DNA of 64,000 nucleotides. Origin: Gracilimonas sp040877545. GTDB taxonomy: Bacteria; Bacteroidota; Rhodothermia; Balneolales; Balneolaceae. Below the pieces are notes generated by a model. The model had not been told where the DNA came from. It saw only the letters and a program-made list of their open reading frames with translations, and ran no database searches. Shown in pieces: positions 1 through 9,876 of the stretch. The translations under genes were made by a program, and so were the position numbers. Location: positions 133,538 to 197,537 of the forward strand of contig JBBDNN010000106.1 of the NCBI GenBank assembly GCA_040877545.1, given 5' to 3'. The first letter of the stretch is position 1. Each line of letters begins with the position of its first letter.

Positions 1-2070
1 ATCGGCCAGGTCACCTATCATATTGAAGGCGCTATAATTGAAATTCCAGGCCAACCTGTAGCGGCTTCATTTCTTGGCCCGCGGGTTATCATTCCTAAAG
101 AAAATGTAGAAGAAACCGGGCTTTTGCAGCGCGGGAGCCGGTTGGAATATCTTGCCTATTATAAATTTCCAGACGGCACCGATATGTCTGCTGTTGAAGA
201 CCGCCTCGGCCAACTGCGGGATAATGACATTCGTTTCAGATTTGATACTGTTCGCGAGCGAAAAGAAGATGTAGGAGAAGCAATCACCTATCTTTCCAAC
301 TTTCTGAACCTGATAGGTTTTATAGCTCTGCTTTTAGGTGGAATTGGAGTAGCCAGCTCTATTTTTGTCTACATCCGCCAAAAAATAAATACGATTGCGG
401 TTTTACGATGTGTAGGGGTTTCTTCAAATCAGGCTCTGCTGATTTACCTGATACAAGCTGCCGCCATGGGTTTGATCGGTTCTATAATTGGAGCTATAAT
501 TGGCTCCGTAGTTCAGCTTTACCTGCCTTTATTGGTTCAGGATTTTCTACCGGTTGATATAGAACTGTACATCTCGTGGGGATCAATATTTATCGGAATT
601 ATAGCAGGTCTTTTAATTTCCATTTTATTTGCCTTATTCCCGCTGCTGGCAATTCGCAAAATATCTCCCCTTTTCACACTGCGCTCGGTTGAGGTAAATT
701 TAAATAAACTATTGGAAAAGCGGGTTAAGCTTGTATTGAGTGCTATTCTTATTACTTTCATAACCGGCTATGCCTGGCTGATGCTTGGTAAGTTCCTGCC
801 TGCACTTTACTTCACCCTTGGATTAATTGCCTGCCTGCTTTTGCTCACAGGTTTTGCCAAACTGATAATGCACTTCTCAAGATCACTGATTAAGCCAAGC
901 CTTCCCTATGAATGGCGACAGGGGCTCGCTAATTTGTACCGGCCAAATAATCAAACCACCACCCTGTTACTCACTTTTGGATTGGGGGTCACCATGATAA
1001 GCTCGCTTTACCTGACACAAGATATGTTGCTGGGGCAAATTGATTTCAGTGAGCGCGATAATCTGCCCAATATTGCCCTTTATGATGTTCAGCATGACCA
1101 GAATGAGGGAGTGAATGAAATAATTGCAGCTCATAACCTGGAAATAATTCAGAATGTACCCATTGTTACTATGAAGCTGCAGCAAATTAACGGCAGAACG
1201 ACATCCGAGATCATGGAAGACACCAGCCGCCGTGCACGAGGCTGGGCTCTCAACCGGGAATATAGATCTACCTATCGGGATTCGCTGGTAGGAACGGAGA
1301 GCCTTGAAGATGGCGAATGGATTGGAAGTGTTGGAAACAAGAATGATCCTGTACCTGTTTCGGTAGAGGTTGGGCTAATGGAAGATCTAAATGCTTCAAT
1401 CGGCGATACTTTGGTTTGGGATGTACAGGGAATTCCAATATCCAGTTATATAGCCAGCATACGATCCGTGGAATGGAGTCAGCCTCAACCTAATTTCTTT
1501 GTGGTATTCCCCGCCGGTGTACTTGAACCAGCACCACAATTTTTTGTGACCACCATCAACACTCCCGATCAACAAGCTTCCCTGAGTTTACAGCGGGAAA
1601 TTGTGCAGATCTATCCAAATATCTCTGCCATAGATATTAGCCAGGTTATACAAACTATTCGGGAATTTATAGATAAGATTACCTTCGTAATTCAATTCAT
1701 CGGCTTGTTCAGTATCATTACAGGCTTAATAGTTTTGGCAGGATCTGCGGCCACCAGCCGTTTTCAACGGATTCGAGAGGCAGTTTTACTGAGAACTCTT
1801 GGAGCGTCAAAAAAGCAGGTGATAAAAATCCAGATAGTTGAATATGTTTTGCTTGGGGTGATGGCATCCTTAACCGGGCTGATTTTGTCGATTGGAGCAA
1901 GTGCCTTAATAGGTTACTTCTATTTTGATATTAATTTTGTCCCCAATTTCCTGATTATCGGTATAGAAGTTATAATTCTTACTCTGCTTGTATTGATAAT
2001 CGGTTTGATTAACACACGTGGAATTCATAACAAACCACCGCTGGAAGTATTGAGAGCTGAGGCAGCTTAA
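1..2070 (+). CDS. FtsX/YbbP-type ABC transporter permease, 5'-truncated by the window edge
   Basis: The reading frame is open from base 1, so the gene starts outside the window; the first in-window start (TTG at 124) lies inside conserved sequence and is not the true start. The protein has two FtsX-like membrane blocks, each with several hydrophobic helices, separated by a large soluble periplasmic domain. After each block comes the family's typical short basic tail (FTLRSVEVNL near the middle, PPLEVLRAE at the C-terminus). This architecture fits the large YbbP/LolC-E-like MacB-type permeases, which work with a separate ATPase to move lipoproteins or other envelope substrates. The ATPase is not visible and would lie upstream. 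The substrate cannot be told. Confidence 0.88.
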   Translation: MGQVTYHIEGAIIEIPGQPVAASFLGPRVIIPKENVEETGLLQRGSRLEYLAYYKFPDGTDMSAVEDRLGQLRDNDIRFRFDTVRERKEDVGEAITYLSNFLNLIGFIALLLGGIGVASSIFVYIRQKINTIAVLRCVGVSSNQALLIYLIQAAAMGLIGSIIGAIIGSVVQLYLPLLVQDFLPVDIELYISWGSIFIGIIAGLLISILFALFPLLAIRKISPLFTLRSVEVNLNKLLEKRVKLVLSAILITFITGYAWLMLGKFLPALYFTLGLIACLLLLTGFAKLIMHFSRSLIKPSLPYEWRQGLANLYRPNNQTTTLLLTFGLGVTMISSLYLTQDMLLGQIDFSERDNLPNIALYDVQHDQNEGVNEIIAAHNLEIIQNVPIVTMKLQQINGRTTSEIMEDTSRRARGWALNREYRSTYRDSLVGTESLEDGEWIGSVGNKNDPVPVSVEVGLMEDLNASIGDTLVWDVQGIPISSYIASIRSVEWSQPQPNFFVVFPAGVLEPAPQFFVTTINTPDQQASLSLQREIVQIYPNISAIDISQVIQTIREFIDKITFVIQFIGLFSIITGLIVLAGSAATSRFQRIREAVLLRTLGASKKQVIKIQIVEYVLLGVMASLTGLILSIGASALIGYFYFDINFVPNFLIIGIEVIILTLLVLIIGLINTRGIHNKPPLEVLRAEAA

Positions 2071-2135
2071 TCCAGAGAATCATATTTTGCTGTGAAGTCG
2101 TTACTCTTAATAACTAACAGTACAATTTTTGACAC

Positions 2136-3230
2136 ATGAAAAAAATCACCCAAAGAATACCCTTCCCTTCTTTTTTGAAACATAAGCAGCCTGTTAAAAA
2201 ACCCGGACTGCCACCAGGTACTCTTCATTTTGTAGGAAAACAGAAACTGGATGAGGTAACCATAAAATTATGTGATTATGACACAGAACAATTAGGCGAA
2301 TATGACCTTCATAAAATTGACGACAGTAAACCCTACCTGGATTCACCTTCTAAAACGTGGCTGAATATCTGCGGTTTGCATGATGTGGATAAACTAAAGG
2401 AGATCTGGAATTATTTTGAGCTGCATCCATTGGTGCAGGAAGATATTATTCATACCAGTCAACGCCCAAAAATAGAGCAGTATCCCAATCATTTATTTTT
2501 TGTGCTTCGGATGATCAGTGTTTCTGAAGGTGAAGAACTGAATGTTGAACAAGTGAGCATTGTGCTTGGCAAGAATTATGTCCTCTCTTTTCAGGAAGAT
2601 GATATTCCAATATTTGAACCTGTATTACACCGCCTTAGAAGCGCAGCACCCCGTTTACGAAAAAGCGGCCCGGATTATCTTGCTTATGCCTTAGTTGATA
2701 CCATTGTAGACCATTATTTTAAAATTCTTGAACACATAGGAGATGAGATCGAGATTCTTGAAGATAAAATCCTTGAAGATTTTGATAATTCCATTCCCGA
2801 ACGAATTCATGCACTTCGCAGAAAGCTCATCTTTTTCAGAAAATCAATCTGGCCGATGCGCGACAACCTGAACATGCTCTTGCGGGATGAATCTCCCTTT
2901 ATTGATGAAGGGCAAAAAATCTACTTCCGGGATGTAAACGATCACCTTGTCCAAATCATTGATGGGCTGGAAAACTATCGGGATATGGTGATTGGAATGC
3001 TGGACATGTATATGTCTCAGGTAAGTAACAAAATGAACGAGGTGATGAAAGTGTTAACTATTATAGCCACTATTTTTATCCCTCTTACTTTTATAGCCGG
3101 TGTGTATGGAATGAATTTTGAAAATATGCCGGAATTGAAATGGAACTGGGCCTATCCGGCGTTATGGGTTATTATGATTACAGTTACGGCAGGTATGATT
3201 TATTTCTTCAAGAGAAAAAACTGGATTTAA
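2136..3230 (+). CDS. corA: CorA-type magnesium/cobalt transporter
   Basis: The 364-residue protein has the usual CorA layout: a long acidic cytoplasmic N-terminal domain (about residues 1-295) and two C-terminal membrane helices, starting at TIIATIFIPLTFIAGV and WVIMITVTAGMIYFF. The first helix ends in YGMNF, the CorA selectivity motif, and the protein closes with a short basic tail (KRKNW). The family forms homopentameric inner-membrane channels for Mg2+, with Co2+ and Ni2+ as other substrates. It follows the permease on the same strand after 65 bases, but no functional link is evident. No M-box-like leader fits in the short gap. Confidence 0.95.
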   Translation: MKKITQRIPFPSFLKHKQPVKKPGLPPGTLHFVGKQKLDEVTIKLCDYDTEQLGEYDLHKIDDSKPYLDSPSKTWLNICGLHDVDKLKEIWNYFELHPLVQEDIIHTSQRPKIEQYPNHLFFVLRMISVSEGEELNVEQVSIVLGKNYVLSFQEDDIPIFEPVLHRLRSAAPRLRKSGPDYLAYALVDTIVDHYFKILEHIGDEIEILEDKILEDFDNSIPERIHALRRKLIFFRKSIWPMRDNLNMLLRDESPFIDEGQKIYFRDVNDHLVQIIDGLENYRDMVIGMLDMYMSQVSNKMNEVMKVLTIIATIFIPLTFIAGVYGMNFENMPELKWNWAYPALWVIMITVTAGMIYFFKRKNWI

Positions 3231-3251
3231 ACATCACAATAAAAAAATCTC

Positions 3252-4763
3252 TTAGAATAAGATCTTAATACCAGCAAGAATATTTAGTTTATTAATGCTC
3301 TCGGCGATAGTTTCCTGCCTGTATTCTCCAGCCATATCATCATAATAGGAATAAGCGACAGAGCGGTCATCCCAAAGTGCATATTGTGCGGCTACATCCA
3401 AAAGGATACTTTCGGTAATATTGACTCCAACTCCACCTGAAATGATGTTTTTATCGGCTTCAAAAATCCTGCTTCTTCCGGGCAAATAGGCATATCCGGC
3501 CTTTAGTTCTACCTGATCATTTACCTGGTATTTAACACCCGCTTTTAAATTGATCACCATTTTATAATCGTTAACCATTGCACTATCTAATTCTGCTTCT
3601 TGCTCCCGTAGAATACGCTCTTCATTAAAACCACCAACATCTGAGGCTGTAATCAGGTCCAAATCAAGATTTGAATAATTGATGAATTCGGCTGATGTGG
3701 AAATACTGAAATTCCCAATATCCGTTGCAGCAAAACCAATATTTAGCTGGCCGGGTTTGGAGATTTTATACGTGTAATCTCCTTCCAGATCATATTCAAA
3801 TGGAGCTGAGCCATCATCAAGGTTTGTCTCTATGGAAGAATAGTAATTTTCGTTAATTGTAAGGGATGATGGTAACAGGTAACTGGCACCAACATTAAAA
3901 TTAGGTGAGATTTTATAAATTAATCCGGCTCTTATTGCAAAGCCAATAACATCAGCATCAATTTCATCATGGGTTAAAATATTATCAATATCTGAACCTG
4001 CTATAAAATCACCATCGTAATCATTTCGATCATCCACTTCTAAGAAATCTCTTTGGTAAGTATAGGTTCCGGCTGTTAATCCACCAGAAACTCCGACATA
4101 TAAATTTTTCTGAAATTCAGTTCCGAAAAAGAAAGAGTACTCACCCATATTGGTGGTATATGTTGTACGGGCATCTTGTGTTATTCCAGGGTAATCAATG
4201 CCAATTCTAAAAATAGACTCCAGAAAAGTGGAGTCTTCCGTAGCATAATCGATGGCAAATGTTTCAAAAGCTAAATCATAATAATCGCTGCCGGGATCTT
4301 CAAAATGGTCTGTAATTGTGCTCTCGGAATTTCTGCCGCCAAATTCATTTATCCTGTTTTGGCTGGTATGAAGGTTGTAACCGCCGCCAATTACAAATTT
4401 CCCTTGATCCGTTGGCAGTTCGTATATAAAACCAAGATTACTTAGCCTGTTTAGTTTATCCTCTGAATCAATAGTATTTCCGAGGTAGGTGTTTTGTTGC
4501 TCCAGAGAACTATTCAACATGCCCACATTAAAGTAGCTCTCATTGATTAATGCCACACTTGCGGGATTATCCAAAAAGCTGCCAAAACCATTTGAAGTTG
4601 CCACTGAAGGAACAAAACCGGAGGCGGCATCACCGTTTATATTCATCGTACTAAACTGTAATGCTAAGTTTGAATACGACACCTGGCTGTTCCCATCCTG
4701 GGCGAAAAGGGGGTTTATTGAAAGTACCAAGGGTATCAAGAGAAGATGTAATTTCCTCATCAT
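3252..4763 (-). CDS. OmpP1/FadL-like outer-membrane beta-barrel protein
   Basis: The protein has 503 residues with a signal peptide of about 21 residues ending FAQ. It shows alternating beta-strand patterns throughout and closes with the hydrophobic strand NILAGIKILF, typical of outer-membrane barrels. The opening after the signal (STMNINGDAASGF...GFGSFLDNPASVAL) resembles FadL/OmpP1-family proteins of Bacteroidota, where an N-terminal hatch precedes a 14-stranded barrel. FadL relatives import hydrophobic compounds; PorV-type relatives act in T9SS. The substrate here is unknown. It lies 36 bases downstream of the Tyr/Ser/Arg-rich lipoprotein gene on the same strand, so they probably share a transcript and may work together at the cell surface. 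Confidence 0.72.
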   Translation of the reverse strand: MMRKLHLLLIPLVLSINPLFAQDGNSQVSYSNLALQFSTMNINGDAASGFVPSVATSNGFGSFLDNPASVALINESYFNVGMLNSSLEQQNTYLGNTIDSEDKLNRLSNLGFIYELPTDQGKFVIGGGYNLHTSQNRINEFGGRNSESTITDHFEDPGSDYYDLAFETFAIDYATEDSTFLESIFRIGIDYPGITQDARTTYTTNMGEYSFFFGTEFQKNLYVGVSGGLTAGTYTYQRDFLEVDDRNDYDGDFIAGSDIDNILTHDEIDADVIGFAIRAGLIYKISPNFNVGASYLLPSSLTINENYYSSIETNLDDGSAPFEYDLEGDYTYKISKPGQLNIGFAATDIGNFSISTSAEFINYSNLDLDLITASDVGGFNEERILREQEAELDSAMVNDYKMVINLKAGVKYQVNDQVELKAGYAYLPGRSRIFEADKNIISGGVGVNITESILLDVAAQYALWDDRSVAYSYYDDMAGEYRQETIAESINKLNILAGIKILF

Positions 4764-4799
4764 GAGCTTTAAATATAGAATTTGAATTATGCTTACTTC

Positions 4800-6143
4800 T
4801 TAATTACCGCGGCTTCTTTTAGATGAACTACTGCTTCCGCTACTTCCAGAAGATCTGCTTGACGAAGAACTTTTGGAAACATTTGACCTTGACCTTGTAT
4901 TGGAAGGTGTGGAAGTTTTTACACGGCTGGACCTGGTACTTCTCTGTACAGATCGGTTAGAAGATTTTGAACTTCTCACATTAGTGCTTCTGGATGATGT
5001 ATTAAAGAAGCTTTTAACACCAGAGGAAAAAGTTGACCTTTGTACTCTCTTGGAAGGAATTGTATAAGTTGGTGCTTTACTATTTTTTATCCGGCTCCTG
5101 ACCGCTTCGTTAGATGAAGAGGTATTTGAATTGGAACTGCTGCTGAGATTTGAACCAGAACCTCTTGACCTGCTGCTTCCACTACTACTGCTACCAGATG
5201 ATGAACGATCTTTTCCAACAGAAGAACCTCTTCCAGTGCTTCTGCTATTTCCAGATCGAGATGAGCTACCTCGTTCTACTGCAGGAGTACTTCGTCCTGT
5301 AGATCGGGTTCTGCCTACAGATGAACCCTTACGGGTGTTAGTTGTTCCTGAACTCCTTACCCTTGTATTTCCGGATGAAGTGTTCCCAGACCGCACTCTT
5401 GAATTTACTGTTCCTCTTGAGCGAACGGTATTTCCGTCATTGCTTTTATAGCCGGATCGGGTTCTGGAATTGCCATTATTTGTAAGCCCGGAGCTTCTTG
5501 GACCTTTCCGGTAAATTTCTGCGTCTCTGCTATATCGCTGGCTTTTATGGTACGTGTTGTATACATAAATATTCGAGTAGTATGGATTTCCCCAATAGCT
5601 GCCGTAATAGTAGCCATGATGTGGATAGCGGTAATAACCGAAACCGTGATTATAATAGCTCGCATAGCCTAATGAAAAACCGTAGAAACCAAACCCAGCA
5701 TACCAACCACTATTATAATAAGGGCTGTAGTGATTCATATACCATCTATCATAAGCCCAGGGGGTATACCCGTAAACGTATCGGTCGCGATAAGCACTTC
5801 TGTATCCATCATCAAAACCATCATCGTACCCCTCCCAATAATACTTATCGGCATAATGTTCCTGATACCACTGCTCGGTTTCAAAATCTTTATAATAAAT
5901 TTCTGCTTCTTCGAGAGCTCTTTGTTCATCTACATATTCCTCTTCAGAATAATAGGCTTCAGAATCCGCTTCCTCCCCAGCAACATCTTTGCCTTCTTCA
6001 TAGCCATCCCATACATAATAATCGGCATATTTATCCTCCCCTAAAGGAAAACGATCGGTAGTTTGGAATTGGGTATAGCATCCTGTTACAAAAAATGCTA
6101 AAAGCACAATAGAAAGGCGGTTTGTAAATTTTGAAAGTCTCAT
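4800..6143 (-). CDS. Low-complexity lipoprotein (acidic / Tyr-Gly-rich / Ser-Arg-rich)
   Basis: Start chosen at ATG 6143 because AAGGAG sits just upstream; an in-frame ATG at 6170 would add nine hydrophilic residues ahead of the signal peptide. The product (447 aa) has a hydrophobic signal and lipobox FVTGC, so it should be a lipoprotein. Three compositional zones follow: an acidic, Glu/Asp/Tyr-rich stretch (to about residue 110), a Tyr/Gly/Trp/His-rich stretch (to about 205), and a long basic stretch made almost only of Ser, Arg, Thr, Gly, Asn and Lys to the end. I recognise no catalytic family. It lies 87 bases downstream of the response regulator and upstream of the barrel gene, so regulation by the two-component system is plausible. 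Codons in the Ser/Arg zone are mixed rather than identical, which argues against recent repeat expansion. Confidence 0.75.
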   Translation of the reverse strand: MRLSKFTNRLSIVLLAFFVTGCYTQFQTTDRFPLGEDKYADYYVWDGYEEGKDVAGEEADSEAYYSEEEYVDEQRALEEAEIYYKDFETEQWYQEHYADKYYWEGYDDGFDDGYRSAYRDRYVYGYTPWAYDRWYMNHYSPYYNSGWYAGFGFYGFSLGYASYYNHGFGYYRYPHHGYYYGSYWGNPYYSNIYVYNTYHKSQRYSRDAEIYRKGPRSSGLTNNGNSRTRSGYKSNDGNTVRSRGTVNSRVRSGNTSSGNTRVRSSGTTNTRKGSSVGRTRSTGRSTPAVERGSSSRSGNSRSTGRGSSVGKDRSSSGSSSSGSSRSRGSGSNLSSSSNSNTSSSNEAVRSRIKNSKAPTYTIPSKRVQRSTFSSGVKSFFNTSSRSTNVRSSKSSNRSVQRSTRSSRVKTSTPSNTRSRSNVSKSSSSSRSSGSSGSSSSSKRSRGN

Positions 6144-6229
6144 GGCCTGCTCCTTTTCGGGTATTTTCAATTTCTATACCAATATCAAATACTTCACCCG
6201 GTATTTCTATCACATGATAATGTTAGCAA

Positions 6230-6862
6230 CTATATTTCTCCACGTAAAGATTTTGCAATCACTTCTGCTTTTGAGTTAACGTGTAGCTTCTTATAAATAT
6301 TTCGTATGTGAGCGCGAACGGTATCGATAGAGATATCAAATCGGTCAGCGATCATTTTATAGCTAAGGCCATCAACAAGGCCATTCACAATATCCTGCTC
6401 GCGATTTGTAAGCATACTGTCTTCATTCTTTTTCGGCGCTTCTTTATTAAAATGAGAGATTACCTTTCGCGCAATCTGGGGCGACATAGGTGCTCCGCCT
6501 TTTAGTAGATTCTCTATAGACTCTTTTATCTCCGGAAGTGAAGTATGTTTCAATAAATACCCAGAGGCGCCGGCTTTTAGGGAATCAAATATTTTATGAG
6601 AGTCATGATAAATAGTAAGCATAATAATTTCGATCTCAGGGTACTTGGATTTTATGATTTCCATTCCCTTTATACCGGACATCCCGGGCAATTGTATATC
6701 CATTAATATAACATCCGGCTTTTGATGTTCTTCAAGGTGTTCCAGCATTTCCTCGACAGTATCTACAGCTACCGGGCATTCCATTTCTTCCTGCATATCC
6801 AGGTAACGCTGAATCAGGTTTCTGATTTTTACATTGTCTTCTACAATTCCTATAACTGCCAT
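6230..6862 (-). CDS. NarL/FixJ-family response regulator
   Basis: The 210-residue protein begins with a receiver domain. The acidic pair E8/D9, phospho-acceptor D55 in VILMDIQLPG, T83 and K105 are all present. The C-terminal LuxR-type helix-turn-helix runs from LTNREQDIV to about residue 205. The receiver should be phosphorylated by the kinase encoded 18 bases upstream, after which the HTH would bind DNA. The tight spacing and shared strand make it a cognate two-component pair. The next genes downstream, a lipoprotein and an outer-membrane barrel, are natural targets, but this is inference. Confidence 0.95.
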   Translation of the reverse strand: MAVIGIVEDNVKIRNLIQRYLDMQEEMECPVAVDTVEEMLEHLEEHQKPDVILMDIQLPGMSGIKGMEIIKSKYPEIEIIMLTIYHDSHKIFDSLKAGASGYLLKHTSLPEIKESIENLLKGGAPMSPQIARKVISHFNKEAPKKNEDSMLTNREQDIVNGLVDGLSYKMIADRFDISIDTVRAHIRNIYKKLHVNSKAEVIAKSLRGEI

Positions 6863-6880
6863 GATAATTATGCTTTAAAT

Positions 6881-9745
6881 TTACAATTTACCTTTCACGG
6901 AAATCTTAAAACCATTTTCATTCTTAAATTCAATATCAGCGCCAATTCTTTTTGCCCGCATTTCCATATTTCTTAACCCTTGCCCGCTCTTCTTCTTACC
7001 TAAGTCTGCCGTGCCATTATCAAAAATGGTAAATTCAAATGAACCATTCCTGCTATGCATTTTAATATTAACCTGATCACCATTTGAATATTTGGCAATG
7101 TTGTTTACTGATTCCTTAAATATAAGATACAGGTTCTCTTTGAGTGATACAGATAGTTTATTATCCATATTCAAATCTTCAAAGTGATAGTTAACCCTCA
7201 TGTTTTTCTGCTCCAGTGTATTTAAAATATAATCCTGCATTCTATCTGTTAAATCACCCAGAGTATCGTTACGAGCATCAATAGACCATACAATATCATC
7301 CAGGCTGGATACGATTTTTCTGCACTGTCTTCCAATTTGGTTGAGCGATTTTTTGAATTCTGAATCTGCATCACCAGCCTGCAAAAAATCTGATTGCAAA
7401 GCTATTTCGGTCAAACTAGCCCCAACATCATCGTGCAAATCACTTGCAATACGGACTCTCATTCTCTCAATATCTACCATTTTACGTACACGATAGTAAT
7501 TATAGAAAAGTAAAATGATGCCGATCATGATGAGTAGAATGAGAAGATAAAACCACCATTGCATCCAATAAGGTGCTGTGATAGAAAAACTTATCGTTTC
7601 TATATCCTGGCTCCATGCGCCGGTGGCATTTCGTGCATGAACCTCAAAAGTATAATTTCCCGGAGGCAGCGATGGATATTTCGCGCTTCGGGCAGTTGTC
7701 CGCTGCCATCCCGGATCTATCTCACTGAGCCGGTATTCATACACTATTCGATTTGGTGCAGTAAAATTTATGCCTGAATATGTTATCTCTACAAAATTTT
7801 CGTCAGATGGTAATTTCAATTCTTTCACAGAACCATACTCCCGTCCGGATGCATTTATTCCAATTATATGTACCTGAGGTGGCACCGGATTTCCTTCATA
7901 AGCAACCGGATCAAAATGGCTAACACCTTCCACACTCCCAAACCAAAAATGGCCATCACGATCTTCAAAAACAGCGCCTAAATTTAGCTCATTTGCTATC
8001 AATCCCTGTTCTTTGGTCAGAAGTTGAAATGCCTGTTCCTGATCAGTTTCACTTCCAAAATAAATACTCGCATCAAAACGAATAACCCCATTTGTACTTC
8101 CAATCCAGTAATGCCCGTCTTTGCTCTGATCAATAAAATAACATACCCGGTCAGGCAAACCATCCTGGGGGGTGATGCTTTGAAAACGCAGGCCATCAAA
8201 CCAGGCAATGCCGCCAAAAGTGGAAACCCAGATAGTACCATCTCTATCTTTAAGGATATTCATCACTCCATTATTAGGCAGCCCTTCCTGAATAGCAAAA
8301 CTCTGAAATTCTTCATCTTTAAATTGGGACACACCTCCATAAGTTGCAATCCATACAGATCCATTTTCCCCTTCAACCGAACCTAATACCGTATTGCTTG
8401 CGAGGCCATTTTCCTCGTTATATAAGGTGAAATGTTCGCCATCATACCTGACAATGCCATCCTCGTAGGTACTAATCCAAAAAACCCCGGAAGAAGTTTC
8501 CATAATATCTCTGACCTTTCGGAATGGAAATTGATCATCACTGAAGATTTTTAAATCACTGCCATCCAACCTGGCAAGGCCTTCTCTCATCCCGATCCAC
8601 ATTGTTTGGTATGAATCGGTGAATATTTTATAAACCTGATTATCCGGCAGGCGGCTATTTAAACCATAGTCATTAAATACACCATCAGAAACTGAGGTTA
8701 CTCCTCCGCCATACATACCAATCCAAATATTGTCCTCATATTCAGTGATAGAAGTAACGAGGTTATTGGGCAATCCATGATCGGTGCTAAAGTTTTCAAA
8801 GTAATCGCCAAGAAAAAGATTTACTCCACCGCCATAAGTTCCAAACCATAGATTCCCCTCCCGGTCTATAATTGAGGAATAAATTATTTGATTTGATAAT
8901 CCCGAACCAACCTGGTAGTTCCTGAAATTCTCTCCGTCATAAAAACTGATTCCTTCTTCGGTGCCAGCCCAAACCCCACCATCTTCTGTAATTGATACAG
9001 TTCGCACCTGGTTATTAACCAAGCCTGTTGATTCGTTGATGATTTCCAGTTCACCATCATTATAGCGAACCAGGCCGCTTCTGCTGGCTATCCAGACATT
9101 CCCCCTCTTATCAAATTCAATATCCCAAATGCGATTATCCGGTAATCCACTTTCTGTTGTAAATGTTCGGAAATTGCCATCTCTTAAAATGGTTAAACCA
9201 TCACGTGTAGCAAACCAGATCGCTCCATTTTCATTTTCGGTAATTGCTCTCACTGAATTATCACCCAACCCATTTGAGGTGGAATACTGAATGAGGTTGT
9301 CATCATCTGAATATTGCCAAACGCCCTCTCCGTCTGTTCCAAACCACAGATTACCTAATCTATCCTGGAAAATACTTATTACTGAAGAATTAAGAAGTGG
9401 TTCAAATACCGGGGCGCTGTAAATACTGTCGCTTTGCATATAATTAATACCCGATTCAGTTCCAATCCAAATAACCCCATTATCAGCTTTATACAGAGAT
9501 TGAATCCTGTTATTATTCAAGCCTTTTTCTTCGAAGAAATTTTCAAAGCGGATGCCATCAAACCTGTTCAGCCCGTATCCTGTCCCCAGCCAGATATACC
9601 CCGCATCATCCTGCACTACAGCATTAACCACAGATTCGCTTAACCCTTGTTCGATTGAATAGGTGCGGAAGGGGTAGCGCTGGGCTTCTGTAATTTCATA
9701 AAAGCCTGTAAGCAGCAAACATATGACAATAACTTTTTTCATCAT
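6881..9745 (-). CDS. Two-component sensor histidine kinase with beta-propeller sensor (Reg_prop / Y_Y_Y / HisKA_3)
   Basis: The 954-residue protein starts with a signal peptide ending TEAQ. About a dozen Reg_prop repeats follow (for example GLPDNRIWDI and GNVWIASRSG), forming one or two periplasmic beta-propellers to about residue 600. A Y_Y_Y domain comes next (...YEYRLSEIDPGWQ...). One membrane helix (WWFYLLILLIMIGIILLFY) leads to a HisKA_3 dimerisation domain with H-box DLHDDVGASL, then an HATPase domain with N-box FKESVNNIAKYS and the glycine motif GQGLRNM. Unlike the hybrid regulators typical of Bacteroides PULs, it has no receiver or AraC domain; the regulator is a separate gene 18 bases downstream. 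The signal sensed is not evident. Confidence 0.93.
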   Translation of the reverse strand: MMKKVIVICLLLTGFYEITEAQRYPFRTYSIEQGLSESVVNAVVQDDAGYIWLGTGYGLNRFDGIRFENFFEEKGLNNNRIQSLYKADNGVIWIGTESGINYMQSDSIYSAPVFEPLLNSSVISIFQDRLGNLWFGTDGEGVWQYSDDDNLIQYSTSNGLGDNSVRAITENENGAIWFATRDGLTILRDGNFRTFTTESGLPDNRIWDIEFDKRGNVWIASRSGLVRYNDGELEIINESTGLVNNQVRTVSITEDGGVWAGTEEGISFYDGENFRNYQVGSGLSNQIIYSSIIDREGNLWFGTYGGGVNLFLGDYFENFSTDHGLPNNLVTSITEYEDNIWIGMYGGGVTSVSDGVFNDYGLNSRLPDNQVYKIFTDSYQTMWIGMREGLARLDGSDLKIFSDDQFPFRKVRDIMETSSGVFWISTYEDGIVRYDGEHFTLYNEENGLASNTVLGSVEGENGSVWIATYGGVSQFKDEEFQSFAIQEGLPNNGVMNILKDRDGTIWVSTFGGIAWFDGLRFQSITPQDGLPDRVCYFIDQSKDGHYWIGSTNGVIRFDASIYFGSETDQEQAFQLLTKEQGLIANELNLGAVFEDRDGHFWFGSVEGVSHFDPVAYEGNPVPPQVHIIGINASGREYGSVKELKLPSDENFVEITYSGINFTAPNRIVYEYRLSEIDPGWQRTTARSAKYPSLPPGNYTFEVHARNATGAWSQDIETISFSITAPYWMQWWFYLLILLIMIGIILLFYNYYRVRKMVDIERMRVRIASDLHDDVGASLTEIALQSDFLQAGDADSEFKKSLNQIGRQCRKIVSSLDDIVWSIDARNDTLGDLTDRMQDYILNTLEQKNMRVNYHFEDLNMDNKLSVSLKENLYLIFKESVNNIAKYSNGDQVNIKMHSRNGSFEFTIFDNGTADLGKKKSGQGLRNMEMRAKRIGADIEFKNENGFKISVKGKL

Positions 9746-9876
9746 CTTGAATGTAACGGAAAGAAAGGGAGTTTAGTAGAACGTTTTAGATTCAAATCTG
9801 TTAATCAACATCATGCTTTATAGGTAAAGGATCTTTTATTATAATCGAGTTAATAATAACCTGCCAATTAGTGATT

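Noticed and set aside
4873..5451. Long plus-strand frames inside the lipoprotein gene
   Set aside because: They mirror the low-complexity Ser/Arg region of the minus-strand gene and give Leu/Asp/Val-rich nonsense; the lipoprotein has a signal peptide, lipobox and ribosome-binding site.
5498..6061. 187-codon plus-strand frame opposite the lipoprotein gene
   Set aside because: Composition (Asn/His/Tyr-rich) follows from the Tyr/Gly-rich opposite strand and there is no ribosome-binding site or family resemblance.
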